Positions 33,510-42,897 of a stretch of DNA of 64,000 nucleotides are shown here, piece after piece (position 1 is the stretch's first letter; each line of letters opens with the position of its first letter). Source of the DNA: Coprobacillaceae bacterium UN01-12pH3A (lineage in GTDB: Bacteria; Bacillota_I; Bacilli_A; Erysipelotrichales; Coprobacillaceae). Location of the stretch: the NCBI GenBank assembly GCA_027676805.1, contig JAQENU010000004.1:62001-126000 (forward strand), given 5' to 3'. A program made the position numbers and the translations under genes. The notes under the pieces were generated by a model, which was given only the letters and a program-made list of their open reading frames with translations, ran no database searches and was not told the origin of the DNA.

Positions 33510-35864
33510 ATGAATCAATATTTATTAAAAGTGTTTAAAGGAAGTGTGATATTCGCTTTAATAGCATCAACAATGAGTTTTAAAGTCATGGCTGCCGAAA
33601 CCTATCAACCAGGGGCAACTGTGGTAAAAGATGAGTTATCGCCATCTGGCTATACAGTTCACTTTGTTTATAAGGATACAAGCGGAAAATCAGTTGAAAG
33701 CGTTAGTGTTACCGGACCGTTTCAGTATGTCGATCCCAATAAAGAGCTAAAGGCTGCTGATAACCAGTATGGACCGGATCAATATGTCAATGGAATGTAT
33801 GCAACTAATTTTGCTCCGGGAGCGGGGATGGCAAATGGTTGGGGATATACTGAAACGATGGTGTATAATCCTTCAACTGGACAATATGAAGCAGATTTTC
33901 CAATTACGAGCGGAAGCTATGCATACAGCTATATTGTTAAGTATGCTGGTGAAGATGCCATCACTATCGATGATCCGGCAAATCCATCACCGGCTAAAAA
34001 TAACAGCAATAGTGATATTGCAACTGGTGACAGCACACATAGTATTGTGTATGGTCGATACGATGCAAATAAGCAGTCAAAGTCATTAAACTTAGATTAT
34101 GTGCTGCCGAGTTCAGGCAATAAAGGAACACAGCAATATGTCGAATATACAGGAAATTTAAGCAGTCACCAAGATTTAGGAATATACCTTCCATCAGGTT
34201 ATGATAAAGATCGTGAAAAACCATATAAAGTGATTTATGCCAGTCATGGCGGCGGCGGCAACGAAACAGATTGGTTTGCTATGGGACATGCTGATAATAT
34301 TATGGATAATTTAATCAGCAGTGGACAAACTGAAGAAGCGATTGTGGTGACAATGGATAATGCGTCTTATAATTGGGATTTTGCCAAAATAGAGGACAAT
34401 GTCCTTCATTATATTATTCCTTATATGGAAACAAACTATAATGTTTCGGCTTCTGTAAATGATCGCGCATTTTGCGGGCTGTCTATGGGAGGCATGACAA
34501 CAACACATATGTATTTTGATCATCCTGACGCATTTGGGTATTTTGGTATTTTTTCGGGAACCGACATGAAGGCTTTAACGGATAAACCGGAATTGTCTTA
34601 TCCGATTGTAACGGCAACTGTTGGGACATGCGATATTGCTTCAGCAACAATTATGTCCGGAGAAGATATCAAATATGAGGATTTAGTAAAATGGGCAGCA
34701 GATAACTCGATGAATAACTTCATAGATGGCGGTTATTTATATGGAGCTCATGACTGGTTTGTATGGACACAAAGTTTTCAGCATTTTGTTCAAAATATCG
34801 TGTGGAGTCAAAATAATGAGGATATATTTACTAAAGAATTACTGAATAATAATTATGCCGAAGTGGGTCATCTGGCCGTGAGTAAACTATCGGGTGATCC
34901 AAAAAGCTTAAATGGGGTTTACCATGTAGACGAAGGAACACAGAATAATCCATGTGGACTTGAAAATAATGGATCAAGTATGTATTTTATTGTAGATGAA
35001 AATAAAACACTATTAATTGATGCAGGCAATGGCTTTTATTCAGAAGATTTTAAAGTGATTATGAGTGCTTTATCCAAAAATCGTACATTAGAGGTCGCAA
35101 TTACTCATAATCATGGGGATCATATCGGTGAATTAAAAAATAAAACGATTGCAGCAGGAACGAGAGTATATATCAGTGAAGCAGATTATAATGAAGCAAC
35201 ACAATCATTATTAAATGGATATGATGTCTCTTTAATAGCAGAGGGAGATACTATTGATACGGCACAGTATTCATTAAAAGCAATCAATTTAAGAGGACAC
35301 ACCGATGGTTCAATTGCATATCTGGATACAAAAAGACAAGTCTTATACTCAGGAGATGGAATGGGATCCGGGTTTGTTTGGCTGCTTTTTACTGAAAATC
35401 CATTAACCCTATATGAAGCAGATATGAATGCCTTATATAATACAGTAAATGAAATGGAACAGCTTACTATTTTACCGGGACATGCGTGGCAGCAGACTTA
35501 TGGTGAATTAGCACCCGGAGAAAAATTAGATATGCAATACATAAAGGATATGCTGGCTTTATTACAAGCGATAAAAGATGGTCATGCAACAATGGAGGAT
35601 TATCTGGCATTAAATAGGGAAGGTGATGTAGCGATTACTTATAATGGATTAAAGGCCACAATCGATACAACTCGTTTGGCTGTTCAGCAATTCACAGCAA
35701 AGCCTTCTGCTCCTTTAGAAGATGAAAAACAGCAAGACACATCAACAGTGACACAGACTAAAGTAGCCGATACGGGAGATGCAACATCTATTATCGGTCT
35801 TGCAGGGGTAAGCATTTTAGCATTAGCCGGTGCATTTGTTTTAACTAAAAAGAAAAAAATATAA
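33510..35864 (+). CDS. Exported esterase / metallo-beta-lactamase fusion with sorting-like tail
   Basis: 784 residues. Signal peptide (1-28, cut after VMA-AE); beta-sandwich N-domain (about 35-185) like those before feruloyl esterases; alpha/beta-hydrolase (esterase D type, about 195-435) with HGGGGNETDW, nucleophile Ser325 in CGLSMGGM and probable catalytic His414 in GAHDWFVW; MBL-fold domain (about 450-725) with HNHGDH (533-538), His597 (RGHTDG), Asp616 (SGDGMG) and His658 (LPGHAW). The C-terminus has VADTGD (752-757), a hydrophobic helix and KKKKI, a degenerate LPxTG-like sorting signal. It is probably attached to the wall, acting on ester-linked sugars or lactones; the double catalytic layout is unusual. 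AAGGAGAACAAC precedes the ATG. Confidence 0.88.
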   Translation: MNQYLLKVFKGSVIFALIASTMSFKVMAAETYQPGATVVKDELSPSGYTVHFVYKDTSGKSVESVSVTGPFQYVDPNKELKAADNQYGPDQYVNGMYATNFAPGAGMANGWGYTETMVYNPSTGQYEADFPITSGSYAYSYIVKYAGEDAITIDDPANPSPAKNNSNSDIATGDSTHSIVYGRYDANKQSKSLNLDYVLPSSGNKGTQQYVEYTGNLSSHQDLGIYLPSGYDKDREKPYKVIYASHGGGGNETDWFAMGHADNIMDNLISSGQTEEAIVVTMDNASYNWDFAKIEDNVLHYIIPYMETNYNVSASVNDRAFCGLSMGGMTTTHMYFDHPDAFGYFGIFSGTDMKALTDKPELSYPIVTATVGTCDIASATIMSGEDIKYEDLVKWAADNSMNNFIDGGYLYGAHDWFVWTQSFQHFVQNIVWSQNNEDIFTKELLNNNYAEVGHLAVSKLSGDPKSLNGVYHVDEGTQNNPCGLENNGSSMYFIVDENKTLLIDAGNGFYSEDFKVIMSALSKNRTLEVAITHNHGDHIGELKNKTIAAGTRVYISEADYNEATQSLLNGYDVSLIAEGDTIDTAQYSLKAINLRGHTDGSIAYLDTKRQVLYSGDGMGSGFVWLLFTENPLTLYEADMNALYNTVNEMEQLTILPGHAWQQTYGELAPGEKLDMQYIKDMLALLQAIKDGHATMEDYLALNREGDVAITYNGLKATIDTTRLAVQQFTAKPSAPLEDEKQQDTSTVTQTKVADTGDATSIIGLAGVSILALAGAFVLTKKKKI

Positions 35865-35886
35865 GGGTATAAAAATTATGGAATAC

Positions 35887-35952
35887 AATCCTGCCAAAGC
35901 GAATAAATGAATTTTTTAACATTCATTCATCGACAAAAGCAGGATTTTTTAT
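35887..35952 (+). terminator. Long two-level terminator hairpin
   Basis: Outer stem AATCCTGC (35887-35894) / GCAGGATT (35939-35946) with an inner stem AATGAA/TTCATT (35906-35911 and 35922-35927), then a T-run. From here to 36147 the sequence is A/T-rich and holds no recognisable gene. Confidence 0.7.
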
Positions 35953-36147
35953 TTTGAAAAATATATGTGCGTAAGTATCACTATATAAAGATACTTCTTA
36001 AAAATATTCTGATACATAAATAGATAGATTTATAAGGAATCAAAGAATTTTTATTTATTCTCTCTCTATTTTATATAATTTCCGCTTTTAAATTAAAAAA
36101 GAGCTAAACGCTCAGATAGCTAACAACCTATCCTTTCGTTATAGCTC

Positions 36148-36921
36148 TTAATCCATAAATTCTAATTGTGATTCTTGTGAGTTTGCTTCAACGATTTTAT
36201 AGAAGTATTCTTTTTGGCTCATTCCATCTGCTTCTAATTCAGTTTCGATCAATCCATCCTTGATGCGAAGCATTTTCGTTGAATAACTTGCAATCGTTGC
36301 ATCATGCGTTACCATTAAAATCGTAACCCCTTGTTCCTTATTTAAACGACGGAAGATAGAAAGCAATTCATGTGAATTCTGACTATCTAAGTTTCCGGTA
36401 GGTTCATCCGCTACGATTAAACGAGGGTTAGTGACTAAAGCTCTGGCAATAGCGACTCTCTGTCTTTGTCCTCCGGAACATTCACTCGGATGTTTTTCCA
36501 AGGTCATATCGATATTTAACTGTTTCGCAATATCTTTTACACGGGTTTGGATCTCCTCTTTATTTACATTCGCTAATGAGAGAGGCACGCCAATGTTATC
36601 TAAGATCGTTAAGCTCTCAATTAAATGAAATTCCTGAAAAATAAAGCCTAAGTTTTTATAGCGGAATTGTCCTAATTCGTATTCTGTCATGCTGACAACA
36701 TTGGTTCCATTAATATGAACAAATCCTTTAGAAGGAAGATCTATTGTCGATAAGACGTTTAACAGAGTAGACTTTCCACTTCCTGAAGGTCCCATGATAC
36801 AGACGAATTCTCCCTCCACCATATTTAAATCAATTCCTTTTAAGGCTTCAACTTTCTGATCATCAAACTGACCGTAAATTTTCCTGACACCTTTAGCGGT
36901 AAGTACAGAATTTGTTTCCAT
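36148..36921 (-). CDS. ABC transporter ATPase (MacB/BceA-type), copy B
   Basis: 257 residues. Walker [17 protein letters not shown]-loop FIFQEFHLI, signature [15 protein letters not shown], Walker [13 protein letters not shown] and H-loop MVTHD. The NLDSQNS D-loop and overall length place it in the MacB/LolD/BceA class that pairs with FtsX-like permeases for peptide or antibiotic export or sensing. It starts right after the stop of the permease at 36922-38205. A C-terminal extension of about 35 residues ends [16 protein letters not shown]. Last gene of a four-gene operon. Confidence 0.93.
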   Translation of the reverse strand: METNSVLTAKGVRKIYGQFDDQKVEALKGIDLNMVEGEFVCIMGPSGSGKSTLLNVLSTIDLPSKGFVHINGTNVVSMTEYELGQFRYKNLGFIFQEFHLIESLTILDNIGVPLSLANVNKEEIQTRVKDIAKQLNIDMTLEKHPSECSGGQRQRVAIARALVTNPRLIVADEPTGNLDSQNSHELLSIFRRLNKEQGVTILMVTHDATIASYSTKMLRIKDGLIETELEADGMSQKEYFYKIVEANSQESQLEFMD

Positions 36922-38205
36922 TTAGTGTCCTCCTTCAATATAATTAAAAATAACTTTTTTATAATTTTGATATGTGATTAGTCCAACCAGTACGATTGGA
37001 ATCATATAGGCTAAGACAAGATTAACAGCGATCGCTATCGGAAGCAAACCATGCTGAATATAGATAAAGAGAATGATACCAATATATAAAGTTGGAATAA
37101 ACAAGATAATGCCATAAAGACCTAATGTTTCAAAACGCATGATTCTTTTTAAATCTTTACGAACAAATCCCAGTTTATATAAAGATTCAAACAATGGTCC
37201 ATTCGATGAATTTTCCACGATAACTCGATATACGATACAGAAAGTCATTAAGAAGATGATTACCCCATAAGAAAAGTAAATCAAGGTACTGTTGCTGGGA
37301 TCATCATGATACGTAATACATAAACAGATCATACAGATGATAGCGACAATGATAATTTTAATCAAGGTGGCTGTTCTGGCGATTGAATAAGAGAGATTCC
37401 CAAAACCAATCAGACGAATCTTATGATTCATATTAAAGTGGCGCTGCAGGAATTCAAATAACTGTGGAAGTCCACGCTTGAACAAACCGGAAATTCCATA
37501 AAGGCCAATACAGGAAACAATAAGAAAGACCATTGTATCATTACTGGCTACAGGGACTTGAAAAAAGACATATAACGGAATAAGCGCTGTTACCCAGTAG
37601 ACAATAATCGGCATACGGATGGAAGAAGCGGGTGCTTCTGCTTTCATCGTATTATTAAAGTGTAGTAATTGAAGGATATCATGACGATACGCATATCCCG
37701 CATTAACGACTGTCAAGGCAGCCGTTTGAGTTAATAACGTAATGATTGACATGACAATCGCTTGAGTAGAAATATGCCAAAGGTTACCGGTAATATGAAG
37801 ACTGCTGTAAACAATCTGATTTAAGATCGGGTTAGCTAAATATCCGATTAAAAAACCTAACGGAATAGCAGCAATGATGATCGCAAAGTTCTGAACAATC
37901 AGATAGATACTAACTCCGCCGACACCGGCACCGGACATCGTATAAATTCCGATTTCTTCGTTCTTTTTAGAAAGGAAGAAACTATTGGCAAAACAGGCTG
38001 TAGCCGAAGCAATCAGCATGATAGCTAGAGAAAGTAGGTTGCTGAAACCCATTCCGGTACTAATTTCATTTCCGATAATATTATTATCCATATAATTAAA
38101 GAATAAGAAAATCACAGCGGAAGAACAAACGAGTGACAACCCATAAAAGAATGTTTTTTGATACTCTAGTTTGAGCATCCTTAAAGCAAATTTAGCTTTA
38201 CCCAT
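36922..38205 (-). CDS. FtsX-like ABC permease, copy B
   Basis: 427 residues with about eight to ten membrane segments in two halves. It keeps the FtsX/BceB-type features (RMLKLEYQKTFFYGLSLV at the start, ANSFFLSKKNEEIGIYTMSG) but lacks the large outer domain of BceB or MacB. Its start overlaps the stop of the ATPase gene (TAATG), so translation is coupled. It pairs with the ATPase that follows. It resembles the permease at 38981-40237, so the operon is a duplicated two-gene unit. Confidence 0.88.
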   Translation of the reverse strand: MGKAKFALRMLKLEYQKTFFYGLSLVCSSAVIFLFFNYMDNNIIGNEISTGMGFSNLLSLAIMLIASATACFANSFFLSKKNEEIGIYTMSGAGVGGVSIYLIVQNFAIIIAAIPLGFLIGYLANPILNQIVYSSLHITGNLWHISTQAIVMSIITLLTQTAALTVVNAGYAYRHDILQLLHFNNTMKAEAPASSIRMPIIVYWVTALIPLYVFFQVPVASNDTMVFLIVSCIGLYGISGLFKRGLPQLFEFLQRHFNMNHKIRLIGFGNLSYSIARTATLIKIIIVAIICMICLCITYHDDPSNSTLIYFSYGVIIFLMTFCIVYRVIVENSSNGPLFESLYKLGFVRKDLKRIMRFETLGLYGIILFIPTLYIGIILFIYIQHGLLPIAIAVNLVLAYMIPIVLVGLITYQNYKKVIFNYIEGGH

Positions 38206-38969
38206 TACTGAAATAATTCCTGTGATTCTTTTGAATTGGCATCAACGATTTCATAGTAATATTCTTTTTGGGTTTTATTTAGTTTTTCAATGGTTGTTTC
38301 CAATTCACCATCTTTAATAAATAAGAGTTTTTTCGAATAGCTGGCAATCATGGAATCATGAGTTACCATCAGAATTGTGACACCATCTTCATCGTTTAAC
38401 TGCTTGAACAGTCTGAGAATTTCATGTGAGTTTTCACTGTCTAAGTTCCCTGTCGGTTCATCTGCGACAATAAGCTTTGGCTGATTGACTAAAGCTCTGG
38501 CAATGGCAGCACGCTGTCTTTGTCCTCCGGAACATTCTTCCGGATATTTATGCAGCAGATGATCGATTCCTAATTTTTTAGCGACTGCTTCTACATCTTG
38601 AATAATCTCTTGTTTAGATTTATGAGACAATGAAAGCGGCACAGCAATATTTTCAGAAATAGTGAGACTGCCAATTAGATTGAAATCCTGAAAGATAAAG
38701 CCAAGGTTTTCATATTTAAAGCGCCCTAATTGTTCCTCTGTCATGTCTGTGACATCTTGACCACCGATCACAACACGTCCGCCGGTGGGATTATCAATTG
38801 TTGAGATAACATTTATAAAGGTAGATTTCCCACTTCCTGAAGGTCCCATGATACAAATAAAATCATTTTCATTGATCGTTAAGTCAATCCCCTTTAAAGC
38901 TTTAAAAGGTTGTTTTGTATGCAGCCCATAAGTCTTTTCAACTCCGGTTGCTTTCAATACTTCATCCAT
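38205..38969 (-). CDS. ABC transporter ATPase (MacB/BceA-type), copy A
   Basis: 254 residues with [15 protein letters not shown] (Walker A), [15 protein letters not shown] (signature), [12 protein letters not shown] (Walker B) and MVTHD (H-loop). Highly similar to copy B; the same C-terminal tail (YYEIVDANSKESQE) is found, which other MacB-type ATPases lack. It sits 11 bases after permease A and is coupled to permease B. No histidine kinase or response regulator is adjacent, unlike typical Bce modules. Confidence 0.93.
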   Translation of the reverse strand: MDEVLKATGVEKTYGLHTKQPFKALKGIDLTINENDFICIMGPSGSGKSTFINVISTIDNPTGGRVVIGGQDVTDMTEEQLGRFKYENLGFIFQDFNLIGSLTISENIAVPLSLSHKSKQEIIQDVEAVAKKLGIDHLLHKYPEECSGGQRQRAAIARALVNQPKLIVADEPTGNLDSENSHEILRLFKQLNDEDGVTILMVTHDSMIASYSKKLLFIKDGELETTIEKLNKTQKEYYYEIVDANSKESQELFQ

Positions 38970-38980
38970 ATTTTTCCTCC

Positions 38981-40237
38981 TTAAATATTCGCAATAATCG
39001 TACGTTTATAAACCAAATAAGCAATGAATGCAGTAATGCAGATCGGGATTACATAGGCTAAGACTAAGGCGATCGCAAAACTTAATGCTACTTCCTGCGC
39101 AGCGACAAAACGTGCTAGCATAATCACAATATAGCTGGTCGGGAAGAAAAGAATAACCCCATACAGCATGACAATCTCTTTCCTCATGATCGCTTTTAAC
39201 TGCTTCTTTAGATATCCTAATTTAAAAAGGGATTGGTATAAGCCTAAACGGGTAGACGTCTCTAAAATAATTTTATATAGGATACTGGTTGACATTAAGA
39301 AGATAATAATGCCATAAGAGAGCAATACGATAAACAAATCTTTTGGATTATTAACATTGATAATGATCAAGCCGATAAATAAGATAATCGAAAGAATGAT
39401 AATCGTCATCAGCATTCCCGTAGATTTCAATGAATAGGAGAGGTTCCCATAAGCAATCAGAGAATTTGATTTTGTTAAATGGCTCTTTTGTCTGTACATA
39501 ATTAATTTTGAAAGCCCCACCTTCAACAATCCTACGATACCAAACACGCCAATGCAGGAAACAACAACAAAGATCATTGGATCCAGATCAACGATAAAGA
39601 ATAATACAATCGGAATCAGATAGAGAATCCAATAAAAGATAACCGGTGTCTTAATTGGCTTTGTTGATTTCTTTGTCATTGATTCCTGTTCGTTTAATAA
39701 CGTTTTGATTTCCGTACGGTAAGCATAACCGGAATTGACTAATGTCAATGCGATAATCTGTGTCAAAATGACGATAGTACTCATAATTAAGCCTTGCATC
39801 GAAACGTAGTACGTGTTTGCTGTTACCCCTAACGAAGCATAGATAAACAGATTAAAGAAATGATTGAAAATATAGCCAATACCAAATCCGATCGGAATAC
39901 TTAATCCCATGATTACAAAGTTTTGCACTAAGAGATAACCGGCCACGGCAAATACGCTGGCGCCGCTCATTGAGGCAATCGCAATCTCATTTGTTTTACG
40001 TGAAATAAAAAATGAATTAGCAAAGCAGGCATTCGCACATGCAATGATAATAATAAATAACGCTAATATTTGATTGGCACCGCTTTTTTCAGAAAGGCTG
40101 TTGCCTAAATAAATATTATCGATATAGTTGAAAAATACAAAAATAATCGATGTCGATAAAACTAACGAAAGGCCATAAAAAAAGCACTTTTTAAAGTCTA
40201 ATCGCAACATCTTGAGGGAGAACTTTAGTGTTCCCAT
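38981..40237 (-). CDS. FtsX-like ABC permease, copy A
   Basis: 418 residues, about eight to ten membrane segments, paralogue of copy B (shared starts KMLRLDFKKCFFYGLSLV and ACFANSFFISRKTNEIAIAS). First gene of the permease-ATPase-permease-ATPase operon. The two transporters may act as separate exporters or as one heteromeric complex. Two near-identical promoter elements lie upstream (40257-40432). Confidence 0.88.
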   Translation of the reverse strand: MGTLKFSLKMLRLDFKKCFFYGLSLVLSTSIIFVFFNYIDNIYLGNSLSEKSGANQILALFIIIIACANACFANSFFISRKTNEIAIASMSGASVFAVAGYLLVQNFVIMGLSIPIGFGIGYIFNHFFNLFIYASLGVTANTYYVSMQGLIMSTIVILTQIIALTLVNSGYAYRTEIKTLLNEQESMTKKSTKPIKTPVIFYWILYLIPIVLFFIVDLDPMIFVVVSCIGVFGIVGLLKVGLSKLIMYRQKSHLTKSNSLIAYGNLSYSLKSTGMLMTIIILSIILFIGLIIINVNNPKDLFIVLLSYGIIIFLMSTSILYKIILETSTRLGLYQSLFKLGYLKKQLKAIMRKEIVMLYGVILFFPTSYIVIMLARFVAAQEVALSFAIALVLAYVIPICITAFIAYLVYKRTIIANI

Positions 40238-40256
40238 GTCATCACCATCCTATTTT

Positions 40257-40432
40257 TATCATACTCTTTAAAAGCAATTACATCAAGATTAAAATAATTA
40301 AAAAGAATAAAAATAATTTTTATAACCTCTCTTTGTTAAGAAGAAAGAAATTAGACTTTTAAATTATTTTATTTCCTTTATGTAATGACTGTTACTTCAT
40401 TATCATACACTTTTAAAGCGGTTACATCAAGA
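40257..40432 (-). promoter_or_regulatory. Duplicated promoter elements of the ABC operon
   Basis: A 32-bp element occurs twice (40257-40288 and 40401-40432, 144 bp apart). Each holds -35 TTGATG, a 17-bp spacer and -10 TATGAT reading on the minus strand; the spacer core is CTTTTAAA. The distal copy has TGTAACCGCTTTTA, a partial cre. Confidence 0.65.
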
Positions 40433-40457
40433 ACCAATTTTCTGTTTGAGAAAATAA

Positions 40458-40482
40458 AAATCACACTCGAGGTGTGATTTCA
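40458..40482 (-). terminator. Intrinsic terminator after rubrerythrin
   Basis: AAATCACAC (40458-40466) / GTGTGATTT (40472-40480), loop TCGAG, T-run on the minus strand. Confidence 0.8.
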
Positions 40483-40486
40483 TTTA

Positions 40487-41029
40487 TTAATAGTTTTGCG
40501 ATCTTACTTCAAAATATGATTTTGGATGGTCACATACCGGACATTTTTCAGGAGCATTTTCTCCTACATGGATATATCCGCAGTTTCCGCATTTCCAAAC
40601 TGTGATCCCATCTTTTTCAAATACGGCACCTTCTTCAATATTTTTAAGTAATTTTAAATATCTTTCTTCATGTTCTTTTTCGATTTTACCTACTTCTTCA
40701 AATAAGAAAGCAATTTTATCAAATCCTTCTTCTTTGGCTTCTTTAGCGAAAGTAGCATACATATCTGTCCATTCGTAGTTTTCACCGGCAGCCGCATCTT
40801 TCAAGTTGGTCATTGTATCAGCAACGGCACCCCCATGAAGTAATTTAAACCAGATTTTAGCGTGTTCTTTTTCATTATTAGCAGTTTCTTCAAAAATATT
40901 AGCGATTTGAACATAACCATCTTTTTTAGCTTTGCTTGAATAGTAAGTATACTTATTTCTTGCTTGAGATTCTCCAGCAAATGCTGTTTGTAAGTTTGCT
41001 TCTGTTTTTGTTCCTTTTAAATCTTTCAT
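40487..41029 (-). CDS. Rubrerythrin
   Basis: 180 residues. Ferritin-like di-iron domain (about 1-140, with [29 protein letters not shown] and [13 protein letters not shown]) and C-terminal rubredoxin domain with [10 protein letters not shown] and [11 protein letters not shown]. It reduces hydrogen peroxide in anaerobes. The start is ATG 41029 with GGAGGTAATAAA; a longer reading to 41092 has no site. Presence of this gene supports an anaerobic host. Confidence 0.96.
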   Translation of the reverse strand: MKDLKGTKTEANLQTAFAGESQARNKYTYYSSKAKKDGYVQIANIFEETANNEKEHAKIWFKLLHGGAVADTMTNLKDAAAGENYEWTDMYATFAKEAKEEGFDKIAFLFEEVGKIEKEHEERYLKLLKNIEEGAVFEKDGITVWKCGNCGYIHVGENAPEKCPVCDHPKSYFEVRSQNY

Positions 41030-41214
41030 TTTATTACCTCCGATATCTCTTTCTGTTTTTATCATATCCCTAAATATTCCAAAAGTCAACATATAAATAG
41101 TAATTATTCCTATTTATTTTTTATAATGCTTTACACATAAAAATGTTTTTCGATTAACTATTGACTATATCTTTTTGAATTGATAATATTGAATAGTTAC
41201 AAAGGAGTGATATA

Positions 41215-42576
41215 GTGGAAGAAAAAGAAAATAAAATGGGCTATATGCCTGTCAGTAAATTACTGATTTCAATGTCTCTGCCGATTATGATCTCAATGCT
41301 TGTTCAGGCATTGTATAATATTGTGGATAGTATCTTCGTTGCTCAATTAGGAGAAGATGCTTTGACAGCGGTCTCGCTTGCTTTCCCGGTACAATCGATT
41401 ATGATTTCGGTAGCTGTCGGAACGGCTGTTGGATTAAATTCATTGATTTCAAGAAAATTAGGACAAAAAAGAAGAGATGAAGCAAACTTAGCGGCAAGTC
41501 ATGGCTTGCTTTTAGGAATTTTGAGTTACTTTGTCTTTGCGTTATTTGGAATTTTCGGTTCAAGAATGTATTTTGAAGCGTTCTCAAATAATCCGGTAGT
41601 TATCGATATGGGGGTACAATATATTAGTATTTGTACAATCTTCTCATTCGGAATCTTTTTACAGGTTATTTCTGAAAGAATCATGCAGTCAGCCGGAATT
41701 ACCATTTACAACATGGTGACACAGCTGGTAGGAGCCGTAACAAATATTATCTTAGATCCGATAATGATCTTTGGTTTATTTGGAATGCCGAAGTTTGGTA
41801 TTGCCGGAGCGGCGATGGCAACCGTTATCGGTCAGATCGTCGCTATGCTGTTATCGCTGTTATTAAATCATTTAAAGAATCATGAAGTACGTATTGCGAT
41901 TAAAGATTTTAAATTAAATGGTTATTTAATTGGTGAAATTTATCGTGTCGGAGCACCTAGTATCGTTATGCAATCAATCGGTTCAGTAATGACGATGGGA
42001 TTGAATGTCATCTTAGCTTCTAGTCAAGCAGCTATTTCTGTATTAGGGGTTTACTTTAAATTAAACAGTTTCATCTTTATGCCGGTGTTTGGATTAACCA
42101 ATGGATTGATACCTATCTGTGCTTACAACTTTGGAGCCAAGAAAAAAGATCGTATCCTGCTTGCAGTAAAAGATGCACTGATTTATGCAGCTATTATCTT
42201 AACGATTGGTATGGCAATCTTCTTAGCCATTCCGGATAAATTATTGATGATGTTCAATGCTTCTTCAGAAATGCTTAGAATCGGAGTACCAGCGTTACGC
42301 TTTATATCATTATCGTTCCCTTTAGCAGCGGTAGGAATTGTTTTATCCTCTTTATACCAGGCCTTGGGAGAAGGAATGTACAGTTTAATCATGTCTGTAT
42401 GTCGTCAGTTATTAGTTATTTTACCATTAGCGTACATATTGAATAAACTCTTTGGAATGACCATGCTTTGGGCATCGTTTGCCTTTGCCGAAGTCATCTC
42501 TTTATTCATCTGTTTATACTTATATAAACGCTGCTATAAAAAGCATTTAGTTGAAATTGATCCAAAAGCGGCTTAG
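41215..42576 (+). CDS. MATE-family multidrug efflux protein
   Basis: 453 residues with 12 membrane segments. SLPIMISMLVQALYNIVDSI at the N-terminus and its counterpart near residue 240 (GAPSIVMQSIGSVMTMGLNV) show the two-fold MATE repeat; QPxxG-like GLTNGLIPICAYNFGAK is typical of the DinF/NorM-type subclass found in Firmicutes. It uses a GTG start (41215) with AAAGGAGTGATATA. Substrates are unknown. Confidence 0.93.
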   Translation: MEEKENKMGYMPVSKLLISMSLPIMISMLVQALYNIVDSIFVAQLGEDALTAVSLAFPVQSIMISVAVGTAVGLNSLISRKLGQKRRDEANLAASHGLLLGILSYFVFALFGIFGSRMYFEAFSNNPVVIDMGVQYISICTIFSFGIFLQVISERIMQSAGITIYNMVTQLVGAVTNIILDPIMIFGLFGMPKFGIAGAAMATVIGQIVAMLLSLLLNHLKNHEVRIAIKDFKLNGYLIGEIYRVGAPSIVMQSIGSVMTMGLNVILASSQAAISVLGVYFKLNSFIFMPVFGLTNGLIPICAYNFGAKKKDRILLAVKDALIYAAIILTIGMAIFLAIPDKLLMMFNASSEMLRIGVPALRFISLSFPLAAVGIVLSSLYQALGEGMYSLIMSVCRQLLVILPLAYILNKLFGMTMLWASFAFAEVISLFICLYLYKRCYKKHLVEIDPKAA

Positions 42577-42595
42577 ATGGCTGCTTTTTTGTTTA
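42563..42595 (+). terminator. Intrinsic terminator after the MATE gene
   Basis: AAAAGCGGC / GCTGCTTTT stem around the stop codon followed by T-run. Confidence 0.65.
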
Positions 42596-42608
42596 TCGTG
42601 CAAAACTA

Positions 42609-42638
42609 TTTACAAATGTATACAATTTGTGCTATAGT
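42609..42638 (+). promoter_or_regulatory. Promoter of the lysine-riboswitch operon
   Basis: -35 TTTACA (42609-42614), 18-bp spacer, -10 TATAGT (42633-42638), just before the L-box. Confidence 0.6.
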
Positions 42639-42644
42639 TAGTTT

Positions 42645-42880
42645 CGACTTACATAGTCGATAGGGGTGCAGTACTTATCAGTAGCTCTAAGGAGGCCGAA
42701 AGCCGATGAATTAGAGGGAAAGGATTTACTGCCGAAGTGGTTATGTCAAAATAACTGCTGGGGTCATATTTAAGAGGTATGACACTGTCTTTATAGCTGC
42801 CGCTGTAAAGGAGCACTACTTGGCGCTTGAGGATGATTTTATAATGTCTTTATGCCGCAAAGTGGTATAGAGACATTTTT
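42645..42880 (+). ncRNA. Lysine riboswitch (L-box) with terminator
   Basis: Conserved pieces occur in order: GATAGGGGTGCAG, CAGTAGCTCTAAGGAGG, GAGGGAAAGGATTTACTGCC followed by GAAG, GCTGGGGTCATA, GACACTGTC and TGCCGCTGTAAAGGAGCACT. These are the lysine aptamer's core helices and junction bases. An expression-platform terminator follows (42843-42856 pairs with 42864-42877, two wobble pairs, T5ATTTT), so the operon is expected to be off when lysine is plentiful. Confidence 0.9.
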
Positions 42881-42897
42881 ATTTTGAGGAGAGACTT

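Noticed and set aside
40401..40432. cre site in the distal copy of the ABC promoter element
   Set aside because: Only partial match (TGTAACCGCTTTTA) and the other copy lacks the central CG.
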